DNA from: an uncultured Collinsella sp.
GTDB lineage: Bacteria > Actinomycetota > Coriobacteriia > Coriobacteriales > Coriobacteriaceae
Direction: 5' to 3'
DNA length: 64,000 nt
Assembly (NCBI GenBank): GCA_958421275.1
Contig: CATZLI010000001.1
Coordinates: 1 to 64,000 of the forward strand
Numbering within the stretch: the first letter of the stretch is position 1; each line of letters starts with the position of its first letter. This document shows positions 43,195-51,438 of this stretch, piece by piece. The position numbers and the translations under genes were made by a program. Below the pieces are notes generated by a model. The model was not told where the DNA came from, did not search any database, and was given only the letters and a program-made list of their open reading frames with translations.

Positions 43195-43223
43195 CCGTAA
43201 GCTCCCACTTGGGGGCTTACGGT
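43195..43223 (+). terminator. Hairpin after tRNA-Trp
   Basis: CCGTAAGCTCCC and GGGGGCTTACGG pair around ACTT. TTTACTC follows, so the T-tract is weak and read-through to secE is likely. Confidence 0.6.
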
Positions 43224-43261
43224 TTACTCATGTATAAGCGCATTGCGCGGAGGTAACCCAA

Positions 43262-43600
43262 ATGGCCAACAAGAAGAACAAGAAGAAGGCTCAGCAGCCG
43301 GCACCTGCCAACAGCGCTGCCGCCAACTCCAAGGTTGAGGCCAAGAAGGCCGTTGCCAAGAAGAACGAGAAGGCTGCGAAGTCCAAGAAGAACGAGAAGC
43401 CTGGTTTCTTCGCCCGCACCAAGAAGTATTTCGCTTCGGTCAAGTCCGAGATGAAGCGTGTCACGTGGCCCGATAAGAAGGAGCTCGTGAACTACTCGGT
43501 CGTCGTCTGCGCTTCTCTGGTCGTCGTCGGCGTCGTCATCGCTCTGCTCGATGCTGGCTTTGGCGAGGCTCTTGCTCTGTTCTCTGGATTGAGGGGCTAA
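43262..43600 (+). CDS. secE: Preprotein translocase subunit SecE
   Basis: This 112-residue protein has a Lys/Ala-rich N-terminal half and then the SecE core: a FFARTKKYFASVKSEMKRVTWP amphipathic helix near residue 49 and one membrane helix (YSVVVCASLVVVGVVIALLD). The Trp-Pro pair at the junction is the family hallmark. It forms the SecYEG channel with SecY. It is three bases from nusG. Confidence 0.95.
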   Translation: MANKKNKKKAQQPAPANSAAANSKVEAKKAVAKKNEKAAKSKKNEKPGFFARTKKYFASVKSEMKRVTWPDKKELVNYSVVVCASLVVVGVVIALLDAGFGEALALFSGLRG

Positions 43601-43603
43601 ACC

Positions 43604-44140
43604 ATGTCTAAGCGTTGGTACGTCGTTCACACTTACTCTGGATACGAGAACCGCGTTAAGTCCGATCTCGAGCATCGTATCGAGACCATGGGCATGCAGG
43701 ACCGTATCTTTGATATCGAGATTCCTATGGAGCGCGTCACCGAGATTAAAGAGGGTGGCAAGCGCGAGACCAAGGATTCCAAGATTTTCCCGGGTTATGT
43801 CCTGGTCCGCATGGAGATGGATGACGATGCTTGGACGTGTGTTCGCAACACGCCCGGCGTCACCGGTTTCCTGGGCGGCAACGGTAAGCCCGCACCGCTT
43901 TCCCGCGATGAGTACAATAAGATGACTCGTCGTCCCGGTAAGGGCGATTCGCCCAAGCGCACCTCGGTTGATATTCAGGTCGGCACGTCCGTCCGCGTCA
44001 CCGATGGCCCGCTTACCGACTTTGATGGCAAGGTCTCCGAGGTTAACACCGAGGCTGGCAAGCTCAAGGTCACGCTGATGATCTTTGGCCGCGAGACGCC
44101 GGTCGAGCTCGACTTTAACCAGGTCGCTGTCATCGCTTAA
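43604..44140 (+). CDS. nusG: Transcription termination/antitermination factor NusG
   Basis: This 178-residue protein has the NGN domain (RWYVVHTYSGYENRVKSDLE, and a GYVLVRMEMDDDAWTCVRN block with TPGVTGFLG) and a C-terminal KOW domain with VRVTDGPLTDFDGKVSEVN near residue 125. It binds RNA polymerase and couples it to the ribosome or Rho. It directly follows secE. Confidence 0.97.
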   Translation: MSKRWYVVHTYSGYENRVKSDLEHRIETMGMQDRIFDIEIPMERVTEIKEGGKRETKDSKIFPGYVLVRMEMDDDAWTCVRNTPGVTGFLGGNGKPAPLSRDEYNKMTRRPGKGDSPKRTSVDIQVGTSVRVTDGPLTDFDGKVSEVNTEAGKLKVTLMIFGRETPVELDFNQVAVIA

Positions 44141-44260
44141 GTTTTCGTCCGTTCGCGCGAGCGTGCTTCTTCTGTGACTGCTCATCTCAGGAGTGCTTCT
44201 AACACGTGCGTGCTTACGATATAGCAAGTACTTCACACTCGTGATTCGAAAGGAATGACC

Positions 44261-44689
44261 ATGGCTGAGAAGAAGGTTGCCAACGTCATTAAGCTCCAGA
44301 TTCCTGCTGGTGCAGCTAACCCCGCTCCTCCCGTCGGCCCCGCCCTGGGCGCTGCTGGCGTGAACATCATGCAGTTCTGCCAGGCCTTTAACGCCGAGAC
44401 GCAGGACAAGAAGGGCGACATCATCCCCGTTGAGATCTCTGTCTACGAGGATAAGTCCTTCTCCTTCATCACCAAGACCCCGCCGGCGGCTCACCTCATC
44501 AAGAAGGAGCTGAACCTCAAGTCTGGTTCCGCTAAGCCCCAGGCCGACAAGGTTGGTCAGCTCTCCCAGGAGCAGCTCACCAAGATCGCCGAGATCAAGA
44601 TGCCGGACCTCAATGCCAACGACATTGACGCCGCCAAGAAGATCATCGCCGGTACCGCCCGTTCCATGGGCGTCACCATCGCTGAGTAG
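44261..44689 (+). CDS. rplK: 50S ribosomal protein L11
   Basis: This 142-residue protein has the conserved IKLQIPAGAANPAPPVGPAL N-terminal block and the C-terminal RNA-binding ITKTPPAA..LIKKE segment. AAGGA lies seven bases before ATG 44261, and the alternative ATG at 44255 adds two residues. It binds the GTPase-associated centre of 23S rRNA. It is the first gene of an L11-L1 pair. Confidence 0.97.
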   Translation: MAEKKVANVIKLQIPAGAANPAPPVGPALGAAGVNIMQFCQAFNAETQDKKGDIIPVEISVYEDKSFSFITKTPPAAHLIKKELNLKSGSAKPQADKVGQLSQEQLTKIAEIKMPDLNANDIDAAKKIIAGTARSMGVTIAE

Positions 44690-44704
44690 CGATTTCTTAT
44701 GGTA

Positions 44705-44800
44705 ACGACGGGTGCTCCGACCAGGGCGCCCGTTAAATGTGTGCAATAGGGCACACGATACGATGTGGGAGGGCTCACGCCCGTTTAACCACAGGAGGTA
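44705..44800 (+). promoter_or_regulatory. rplK-rplA intergenic leader, candidate L1 binding site
   Basis: An ACGGGTGCTCC/GGGCGCCCGT hairpin is followed by a TGTGCAATAGGGCACA hairpin and GATGTGGGAGGGCTCACGCCCG, whose GGGAGG resembles the internal loop bound by L1 in 23S rRNA and in L1 operators. Autorepression by L1 is a guess from these features only. Confidence 0.35.
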
Positions 44801-44806
44801 ATGCAC

Positions 44807-45514
44807 ATGGCTAAGCATGGTAAGAGCTATAACGCCGCTGCCGAGAAGATCGACCGCGCCACGCTCTACACCCCCCTTCAGGCTGCCAAGCTCATCAAGG
44901 AGCTCGACACCGCCAAGTTCGACGAGACCGTCGAGGCCCACTTCCGTCTGGGCATCGATACTCGTAAGGCTGACCAGAACATCCGTGGTTCCATCTCCCT
45001 GCCCCACGGCACCGGCAAGACCGTTCGTGTTGCCGTCTTCGCCGAGGGCGAGAAGGCCCGCGAGGCCGAGGCTGCCGGCGCCGACATCATCGGTTCCGAC
45101 GAGCTCGTCGCCCAGATTCAGAAGGGCGAGATCAACTTCGACGCCGCTATCGCTACGCCGAACATGATGGCCAAGGTTGGCCGCATCGGTAAGATCCTTG
45201 GTCCCCGTGGCCTCATGCCGAACCCCAAGCTCGGCACCGTGACCATGGACGTCGCCAAGATGGTCTCCGAGCTCAAGGCCGGCCGCGTTGAGTATCGTGC
45301 CGACCGCTACGGCATCTGCCACGTGCCCCTGGGCAAGAAGTCCTTCTCCGAGCAGCAGCTCGTCGAGAACTACGCTGCCCTGTACACAGAGATCCTGCGC
45401 GTCAAGCCCTCTTCTGCTAAGGGCAAGTACGTCAAGTCCATCTCCGTGTCTTCCACCATGGGCCCTGGCGTCAAGGTCGATCCCGCTGTCCAGCGTGACT
45501 TCCTGGCTGAGTAA
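44807..45514 (+). CDS. rplA: 50S ribosomal protein L1
   Basis: This 235-residue protein has family blocks AVFAEGEKAREAEAAGADIIG, NMMAKVGRIGKILGPRGLMPNPK near residue 116 and VEYRADRYGICHVPLGK. AGGAGGT lies seven bases before ATG 44807. It binds the L1 stalk of 23S rRNA. It follows rplK by 117 bases. Confidence 0.97.
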   Translation: MAKHGKSYNAAAEKIDRATLYTPLQAAKLIKELDTAKFDETVEAHFRLGIDTRKADQNIRGSISLPHGTGKTVRVAVFAEGEKAREAEAAGADIIGSDELVAQIQKGEINFDAAIATPNMMAKVGRIGKILGPRGLMPNPKLGTVTMDVAKMVSELKAGRVEYRADRYGICHVPLGKKSFSEQQLVENYAALYTEILRVKPSSAKGKYVKSISVSSTMGPGVKVDPAVQRDFLAE

Positions 45515-45550
45515 CTGCTAGTTACTGCCTGAGCAAAGCAAGCATTGCTA

Positions 45551-45590
45551 AAGAAACCCGGTTCTGCCTCGTGTGGGACCGGGTTTCTTG
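45551..45590. terminator. Terminator after rplA
   Basis: AAGAAACCCGGT and ACCGGGTTTCTT pair around a 15-base loop. It lies between convergent genes and may act on both strands. Confidence 0.75.
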
Positions 45591-45601
45591 CTATCGCGTG
45601 C

Positions 45602-45642
45602 CAAAACTACCTCAAAGGGGTCAGCGTCCCCTTTGAGGTGGT
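45602..45642 (-). repeat. REP-like hairpin abutting the metallophosphoesterase stop codon
   Basis: CTACCTCAAAGGGG and CCCCTTTGAGGTGG pair around TCAGCGT. On the minus strand the hairpin starts at the TAA stop of the phosphoesterase gene (45642-45644). Confidence 0.7.
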
Positions 45643-46352
45643 TACCAGGGTGTTCTGGCTGTTGAGGACTCGATAGCATCGTGGCGTTTGAGCTCGCGGC
45701 GCATGGTTTGCGAGTTGAGCCAGGCTGCCTGCCAGCCACGGATGGGGTAGCGCGTCTGGTCGAGCTCAAACTGCGTATAGCCGCAGGCGTTGATGATCGT
45801 CGTTCCACACACATGCTGCCGCTCGCGCTGAAAATCGTAACCGTAGCTTTGGTGTACATGCCCATGCACCATGTAGTCGGCTCCCCAGGACTCAAGCGCC
45901 GTGTTAAAGCACTCAAACCCTCGATGCGGTAGATCGTCCAGATCACCCATACCTGCGGCGGGCGCATGGGTAAGCAGAATGTCGCACCCGCCGACCATCC
46001 TAACCTTACGCGACAGCTTACGCATACGCTTGGACATCTCGCGTTCGGTGTACATGTTGGCGCCGTCGCGATAACGCATGGACCCGCCAAGGCCCGCAAT
46101 GCGAATCCCTCGGTACGTGTACACGCTGTCTTCTACGCAGATACATCCGCCCGGTGCATGACGCGCGTAGCGGTCATCGTGGTTGCCACGCACGTAGAGG
46201 AGCGGCTTGTTGATGACGGTGACCAAAAACTCAAGATAGTCCGGGTCCAGATCGCCGGCGGACAAAATCAGGTCGACTCCCTCAAAGCGTTCCTTGCGAA
46301 AGCACTCCCAAAGGCATCGTTCTTCGGTATCGGCTATGGCAAGGATTTTCAT
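45642..46352 (-). CDS. Calcineurin-like metallophosphoesterase
   Basis: This 236-residue enzyme has the two-metal phosphoesterase motifs: ILAIADTEE (the first motif is DxE rather than DxH), SAGDLDPDY, VRGNHDDRY near residue 75, ILLTHAPAAG near residue 125 and VHGHVHQSYG near residue 163. The first motif lacks the usual His, but the rest are complete. The substrate is unknown. Its start overlaps the stop of the upstream BMP-like gene by four bases (ATGA), so the two are translated together. Confidence 0.85.
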   Translation of the reverse strand: MKILAIADTEERCLWECFRKERFEGVDLILSAGDLDPDYLEFLVTVINKPLLYVRGNHDDRYARHAPGGCICVEDSVYTYRGIRIAGLGGSMRYRDGANMYTEREMSKRMRKLSRKVRMVGGCDILLTHAPAAGMGDLDDLPHRGFECFNTALESWGADYMVHGHVHQSYGYDFQRERQHVCGTTIINACGYTQFELDQTRYPIRGWQAAWLNSQTMRRELKRHDAIESSTARTPW

Positions 46353-48265
46353 AGGGCAGGGACTTTCGGCTTATCGTCGAGCTGCGGAATGGTGCCTACC
46401 ACGTTGTCCGCCAGCCAATTCATCTCGACAATCTGCGTGCTCGGCAGCGGAGGGAAGCCTTCGATCTGTACCACGCCGTTCTGGCTGTGGAGCTCGCCGC
46501 CAAAGGGGTTGATGGATCCCTCAACAATGCCATTGCGGAGGAGCTGAACAAGCTTGCGCGTCTGATAAGGCAGGCCCGGAGCGTAGCGAATGTCGATAAC
46601 GCCTGAGCTCATGCCGTACCAGTAGTTGACGGCGCGCACTTGGCTGTCGTCGCTGGTCTCATCCCAGGTGCCATGCAGCAGGCTTCGTACGATAAGTTCG
46701 TAGTAGCGCCCCCAGTTCCAGACGGGCATGGCGATGCCGGTAACCTTGCCATCGACCAAGCGGTGAAGCCCGTAGGCAGTGGGATCTTCCAGCGACTTTG
46801 ACATGTCAGTGCCGGTCATGACGCTTACGCCTTCGCGGCACATGGCTTCGGCAAGACCGCCGGCGGGCACATCGCCCCAGGTGAGGATGACCTGCGCGCG
46901 GGGGTCGAGCAGCGAGGCGCCAATCGCAAAGGCATTGATCTCGCTGAGTGCGCCCGAGGCGAAGACCGACGCGTGGTAACCGATGCGGTGGTTGTCCGCC
47001 ATGCTGGCGGCAAGGGCGCCCAGGAGAAACTTGGCCTCGTACATCTTGCCAAAGTACGAACGGACGCTTTGATGGGGAAGGCCGATAGAGCAGTTGAGGA
47101 ACCGAACCAGGGGATACTCAACGGCAGCCCTGAGCGTGTATTCCATCAGGCGGTGCGAGGTCGAGAAGATGACGTTTGCTCCATGTTTGACGGCCGTTTC
47201 CACGGCGGCGTAGAACACATCCGGATCGTGACAGTCCTCGAACGCCTCGGTGCGCACGATACCGCCAAAATGCTCATCGAGATACTGACGCCCTTGGTCG
47301 TGCAGGCTGTCCCAGCTCGACGTCGCACAGGGGAACTCATGGATAAAGGCGATGCGCAGGGGGTTGGCCGTCGAGTAGACGGTCTTGCCCATAAAGAAGT
47401 TGAGCACGCCAGCGGTGGACTTGGCGGGCGTTTCTTCCTCGTCGACGCTCGGTGCTTCGACAAGATCGACCTTGTCCTCGTCATTTTTGCCGGCAATGAC
47501 CAGCTCGCGCCAAATCTTGCACAGGCGGTTTACGACGATATCCGTCGGCGTATCCAGCAGGCGGTCCTGGTTGTACACATTGAGGTACACGAGCATGGCG
47601 TCGGCAGGCGTAATGTCCAGGTGGTCGCCGCCTGCGCGAAGGTAGGCGCGCTTAAAGAGCAGGAAGGTGTGGCGCAGGTAGTCGACCTTTTTCTGCGGCC
47701 ATTTTTCGATAAGGTTCTGACCGAGCATCTTGGCGAGCGTCTCGTAGCTTCCCTCACGCGAGAAGTCGATCTCGTATAGGGGGCAGACGCGCCAAAACGC
47801 GCAGAACTCGCCGTACAGGCGGCTTTCGACGGAATCCCATGTGCCGGGGTAGAGACGGGTGACCTTGGCCGAAACCGTCGGGGCGTCTAGGAATTTGAGG
47901 ACACTGACGCGTTTGTTGCCTTCTTGGACATAGAACCGATGCATGAACTCGGTGACGATGACGGGGTCGCGATAGCCCTCGGTCACCTGGATGTCGTAGA
48001 GGTTGGACCACTTGCGGGCGAACTCGGTGCTAAACGGAAGCAGGGGCATAAAGTTACACGAAAAGGCGGACTGACGGCCCTTGGTGACCGTGCCGACGAC
48101 CATTTCGAGCGGAATATCCCGCAGGCCGACATTCTCTCGCTGACCTAAGGGGAGCTGAGCAACCAAGCTATCGAGGTCCGTAAGGTATGGATGCTCGCTT
48201 TGGCTAATGGCGCGTCGACGTCCTTGCTCGCCGCGCTTGCGTGCTTGACGATAGGCCTCTTCCAT
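46349..48265 (-). CDS. ParB-like N-terminal domain fused to a BMP-type ligand-binding domain
   Basis: This 638-residue protein has no signal peptide or lipobox. Residues 1-150 hold a ParB/Srx-like fold (LVAQLPLGQRENVGLRDIPL and HRFYVQEGNKRVSVLKFL, with the GNKRVSV box near residue 117). A helical middle follows. From about residue 300 the BMP (Med/PnrA) nucleoside-binding fold appears: IAFIHEFPCATSSWDSLHDQ, NVIFSTSHRLMEYTL, YFGKMYEAKFLLGALAASM, and INAFAIGASLLDPRAQV. BMP proteins are normally extracellular ABC transporter subunits binding nucleosides. Here the domain is cytoplasmic, so it may sense a nucleoside. It overlaps the phosphoesterase gene. Confidence 0.75.
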   Translation of the reverse strand: MEEAYRQARKRGEQGRRRAISQSEHPYLTDLDSLVAQLPLGQRENVGLRDIPLEMVVGTVTKGRQSAFSCNFMPLLPFSTEFARKWSNLYDIQVTEGYRDPVIVTEFMHRFYVQEGNKRVSVLKFLDAPTVSAKVTRLYPGTWDSVESRLYGEFCAFWRVCPLYEIDFSREGSYETLAKMLGQNLIEKWPQKKVDYLRHTFLLFKRAYLRAGGDHLDITPADAMLVYLNVYNQDRLLDTPTDIVVNRLCKIWRELVIAGKNDEDKVDLVEAPSVDEEETPAKSTAGVLNFFMGKTVYSTANPLRIAFIHEFPCATSSWDSLHDQGRQYLDEHFGGIVRTEAFEDCHDPDVFYAAVETAVKHGANVIFSTSHRLMEYTLRAAVEYPLVRFLNCSIGLPHQSVRSYFGKMYEAKFLLGALAASMADNHRIGYHASVFASGALSEINAFAIGASLLDPRAQVILTWGDVPAGGLAEAMCREGVSVMTGTDMSKSLEDPTAYGLHRLVDGKVTGIAMPVWNWGRYYELIVRSLLHGTWDETSDDSQVRAVNYWYGMSSGVIDIRYAPGLPYQTRKLVQLLRNGIVEGSINPFGGELHSQNGVVQIEGFPPLPSTQIVEMNWLADNVVGTIPQLDDKPKVPAL

Positions 48266-48319
48266 AATGTTGCTCCCTTAGTCGTTTAAACAACTATATG
48301 AACCATGGTACCACGAATG

Positions 48320-48359
48320 AAAACCACTACAAAGATGCCTGACCCCTTTGCGGTGGTTT
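48320..48359 (-). repeat. REP-like hairpin abutting the mscS stop codon
   Basis: On the minus strand AAACCACCGCAAAGGGGTCA leads on from the TAA stop (48358-48360) to GGCATCTTTGTAGTGGTTTT. The arms pair around a GGGGTCAGG core. Confidence 0.7.
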
Positions 48360-49125
48360 AGGCGATGATGGGGGCGATGGCGCGGATGCAGGCGTCGGCT
48401 GCCGTGAAAGTAGTGCTGTCGTCGCTGACGATAAAGATGATCTTGCCCTTGATGCCAAAGTCGCCGATCTCGCTAAAGAGTACGTAGGGCTCCTTGTCAA
48501 AGCCCGAGATGGGAAGCACGGCGGCCTTGGTGGCATCGGTGAGCTCGTCTGCCAGCGCGTCAAGGGAAGCCCACTTGGACGTGTCCTTTACGGCTACGGG
48601 CACGGCCACGCGCCCAAAGGGCATCAAATGCACGAGCGTGTTCTTGGAGATGTTGGAGTTGGGCACAATGATGGTCTGTCCACAGGCATCCTCAATCGTT
48701 GTATGGCGCCAAGTGATGTCTTGGACCACGCCGGATACGCCGCCGACCTCGATATTGTCGCCGGGTTTGATGATGCCCATAAAGGTCACTTGCATGCCGC
48801 CGATAAGGTTTGACAGCGTGTCCTGAAAGCCGAGCGAGATGGCGATGCCGCCGACGCCAAGAGCGGCGACGAGCGCGTTTGCGTTAATGCCAAAGCAGTT
48901 GTCGAGGATAAAGCTGCCGCCGATCATCCAAATGACGGCGCGCGCGATGTTGATGAAGATACTCGATGCCGGAAGCGGGTTATCGTCTCGGTTAAGCAGA
49001 TGGTTCAGGGTCTTGGATACGACCTTGGCGGCGACGGCGGTGCTTATCGCCAAGATAACGGCCCAGATGATGTTGTGGACCCACCGTTGCTCAAAGAAAT
49101 GAAGAATCGGCTCAAACAATTCCAT
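48358..49125 (-). CDS. Small-conductance mechanosensitive channel (MscS family)
   Basis: This 255-residue protein has three membrane helices and the MscS pore and vestibule: ALGVGGIAISLGFQDTLSNL near residue 88 is the pore-lining helix, followed by GDNIEVGGVSGVVQDITWRHTTI and VPNSNISKNTLVHL. It protects against hypo-osmotic lysis. The size is that of the short MscS/YnaI-like core. It is an isolated minus-strand gene. Confidence 0.92.
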   Translation of the reverse strand: MELFEPILHFFEQRWVHNIIWAVILAISTAVAAKVVSKTLNHLLNRDDNPLPASSIFINIARAVIWMIGGSFILDNCFGINANALVAALGVGGIAISLGFQDTLSNLIGGMQVTFMGIIKPGDNIEVGGVSGVVQDITWRHTTIEDACGQTIIVPNSNISKNTLVHLMPFGRVAVPVAVKDTSKWASLDALADELTDATKAAVLPISGFDKEPYVLFSEIGDFGIKGKIIFIVSDDSTTFTAADACIRAIAPIIA

Positions 49126-49170
49126 GTAGGGAAAACCTCCTTATGATCGTCCAACCATGATACCCACCAA

Positions 49171-49207
49171 GAAGCCCGTCCGATCAAATTCGGACGGGCT
49201 TCTGTGC
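49171..49207 (-). terminator. Terminator of the surface 5'-nucleotidase gene
   Basis: AAGCCCGTCCG and CGGACGGGCTT pair around ATCAAATT. On the minus strand it lies between the nucleotidase and mscS. Confidence 0.75.
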
Positions 49208-49254
49208 TCGATATAAGGTTTACGCGGCGGGGCTGTAAGGCCCGGCGGTGTAGC

Positions 49255-51279
49255 TTAGCGTCGACGCTTCCGGATAATGCCGAGCATGATGACGATGATG
49301 CCGCCGATAAGGCACGCGCCAACTATTGCCAACGTGCGGTCTCCAGTTGCGGCGAGCTTACCGGTCGTCTTCTTGGTGATGACCTTCGTGGTCGTCGTGT
49401 CCGTTTTAGGCGAGGGCTTAGGCGTCGGGGCCGGTGTGGGCGTGGGGTCCACGGCTGCGGAGCCGAAGCTGATGGTGCCGGCGAGCCCGGCCATCTTGCT
49501 CTCCCAGCTGTCTTGCCCGATCAGCGCCCTCAGCGCCGCCTCGCACGTGCCCCACTCGGTGTACTTGGTGGCGTGTGCAAAGGTGGGAAAGTCGGTCGTG
49601 TTGGTAATGATGTAGTTGTTGGTGGCGACGGTATAGGTCTTGGCGGGGTCGAGCGTGCTGCCGTCCTTGGTGAGTGTGGCACTCACAATGCGCTTGCCTT
49701 CGGGCTGCGTCCAATCAATCGTCACGTTGATACCGCCAAAGGAGAGAACGCTGCCAGAGTCATCGCGCCACTTGTACTTGTCTTGCGCCTCCTGCTCGGT
49801 GTGACCGGCCGCCACATAAGCCTGCTGAAGCTCGTAGCTGTCGTTGCAATCGTCGCTAATTTGTAGCGAGTGCTCGAGCGCTGCGAGGAAGTCCGCGCCG
49901 GTCATGGTCCAGGTCTCCACGGTGTTGCCGTAGGGCGAGATGGCGATGACGTTGCCGGCGGTCACGTTGCCCGCCGCGATGCCGCCGCGGATGCCGCCAG
50001 CGTTCTCGATGGCAAGGTCCGCGCTCGTCAGGGCAAGATAGGAGCCGCAAATCACATGGCCGATGGTCTGGGCCTTGGTGGTATCGCCCTCCTTGCTGGG
50101 GCGGAAATCGGTGGTGCGCACCATTTCCCAACCATGCGTGCCTGCGGCGTCCTCGCCGTAGAAATAGTTGGTGGTGGATGTGCCGAGCACCTTGTTCGAT
50201 TCGTTTTCAAAGGCCTCGTCGAGCGGCTTGATCTTGTTGCGGACGGCTTCAAGGCGGTTTTGGTAGTCGGAGCCCTTGTCGGGGTCTGCCAAAAGGTCGT
50301 TGACGTTCTTGGCGGTGTAGAGCTTCTCGTCGCTGCCGTCTGCAGGGACCGTGGCCGTGTCATCGTCGGTCGACTCGGTGCCATTGGTGTCGTACTTGTA
50401 CGGAATGGAAAGCAGCCCCACCTCGGCAAAGGCGCTGCCCGCCTCGACAATGTGGATCGTCTTGCCGTCGGCTCCCGTCACCTTCTCGTTAAGGTTGATG
50501 TGCTCGTGGCCTGCGATAAGGGCATCGACGCCACGGAGCCGCGTGGCAAAGGTCTTTGCGTCGAGCGTGTGCGCGATACACACAACAACATCGCAGCCCT
50601 CCTTGCGCAGCTGCTCTGCCTCGGCATTGATGGCGTTCGCGGCACTCGAGAACGACGTACCCGCGACCAGGTCCGCGCGCAGCGAGGAACCTAGCGACTC
50701 ATCCATGGCTCCGACGACGCCGACCTTGATTTTGTAGTCGAATGTGGAGTGATCTTCGCTATCCTCCCAGGTGCGATCGAGCGTCTTCGTGAAGCTCGAG
50801 CTCCATACACCGCTCGTAGACTTCGCGTTCGCGCAGAGCATGGCGAAGGGCGTGTCGGTGGTGCTGTAGCCGGTCATGGTGCGGAGTTTGTCCGCGCCGT
50901 AGCTCCAGTCGTGGTTGCCTGGCGTGGTCGCATCGTAGCCGTCGGCGTAGAAGGTGTCCATGAGCTCGGCGATGCTCTTGCCCTCGCTCATGGTGGCGAA
51001 GGACTGTCCGTGGAAGGTGTCGCCCGCATCGAGCAAAAGATCGGGGGCGCTGCTTTGGGCGCTATAGAGAACCGCCAGTCCGTCAAAGCCCACAGTGCCG
51101 GTGCCCTTGCTTTCGTTGTAGCTGTACTTGTAGCTGCCGTGGATGTCGTTGGTGTGCATGACGGTCACAGAGCCGTCAATAGCGGCGGGCAGGTTTCCCG
51201 CGAAAGCGAGGCTTGGGATGCCTGCGAGCGCGCCGACAAACAACGCGACGGTTAACGCAAGGCGGGGGAGTCTTTTCAT
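49255..51279 (-). CDS. Surface-anchored 5'-nucleotidase/2',3'-cyclic phosphodiesterase (UshA-like)
   Basis: This 674-residue protein has a signal peptide (KRLPRLALTVALFVGALAG, cleavage near SLAFAG). The two-metal domain follows with VMHTNDIHGS, LLDAGDTFHGQ, TTPGNHDWSYG near residue 124 and LIAGHEHI near residue 255. The C-terminal 5'-nucleotidase substrate domain follows (AIENAGGIRGG, YGNTVETW). A Pro/Thr stalk and LAATGD, a membrane helix and RKRRR end the protein. LAxTG is the class E sortase signal of actinobacteria, so it is cell-wall anchored and releases phosphate and nucleosides outside the cell. Confidence 0.92.
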   Translation of the reverse strand: MKRLPRLALTVALFVGALAGIPSLAFAGNLPAAIDGSVTVMHTNDIHGSYKYSYNESKGTGTVGFDGLAVLYSAQSSAPDLLLDAGDTFHGQSFATMSEGKSIAELMDTFYADGYDATTPGNHDWSYGADKLRTMTGYSTTDTPFAMLCANAKSTSGVWSSSFTKTLDRTWEDSEDHSTFDYKIKVGVVGAMDESLGSSLRADLVAGTSFSSAANAINAEAEQLRKEGCDVVVCIAHTLDAKTFATRLRGVDALIAGHEHINLNEKVTGADGKTIHIVEAGSAFAEVGLLSIPYKYDTNGTESTDDDTATVPADGSDEKLYTAKNVNDLLADPDKGSDYQNRLEAVRNKIKPLDEAFENESNKVLGTSTTNYFYGEDAAGTHGWEMVRTTDFRPSKEGDTTKAQTIGHVICGSYLALTSADLAIENAGGIRGGIAAGNVTAGNVIAISPYGNTVETWTMTGADFLAALEHSLQISDDCNDSYELQQAYVAAGHTEQEAQDKYKWRDDSGSVLSFGGINVTIDWTQPEGKRIVSATLTKDGSTLDPAKTYTVATNNYIITNTTDFPTFAHATKYTEWGTCEAALRALIGQDSWESKMAGLAGTISFGSAAVDPTPTPAPTPKPSPKTDTTTTKVITKKTTGKLAATGDRTLAIVGACLIGGIIVIMLGIIRKRRR

Positions 51280-51398
51280 GGCAGCTTCCTTAGTCCTTAG
51301 CCAGAATGTCTGGTTGAATATCGGATTATCGACATAATATGCGAAAACCGCCGCAAGGGCGCCTGTCCCTTAGCGGCGGTTTTGACGTTTGCGCAGAT

Positions 51399-51438
51399 AA
51401 AACCTGCCAAAATAAACCTGTCCCTTTTTGGTAGGTTT
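51399..51438 (-). repeat. REP-like hairpin abutting the ABC ATPase stop codon
   Basis: This is almost identical to the copy at 17205-17244: on the minus strand ACCTACCAAAAAGGGACAGG leads to TTTATTTTGGCAGGTTTT, starting at the TAA stop (51437-51439) of the ATPase gene. Confidence 0.8.
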
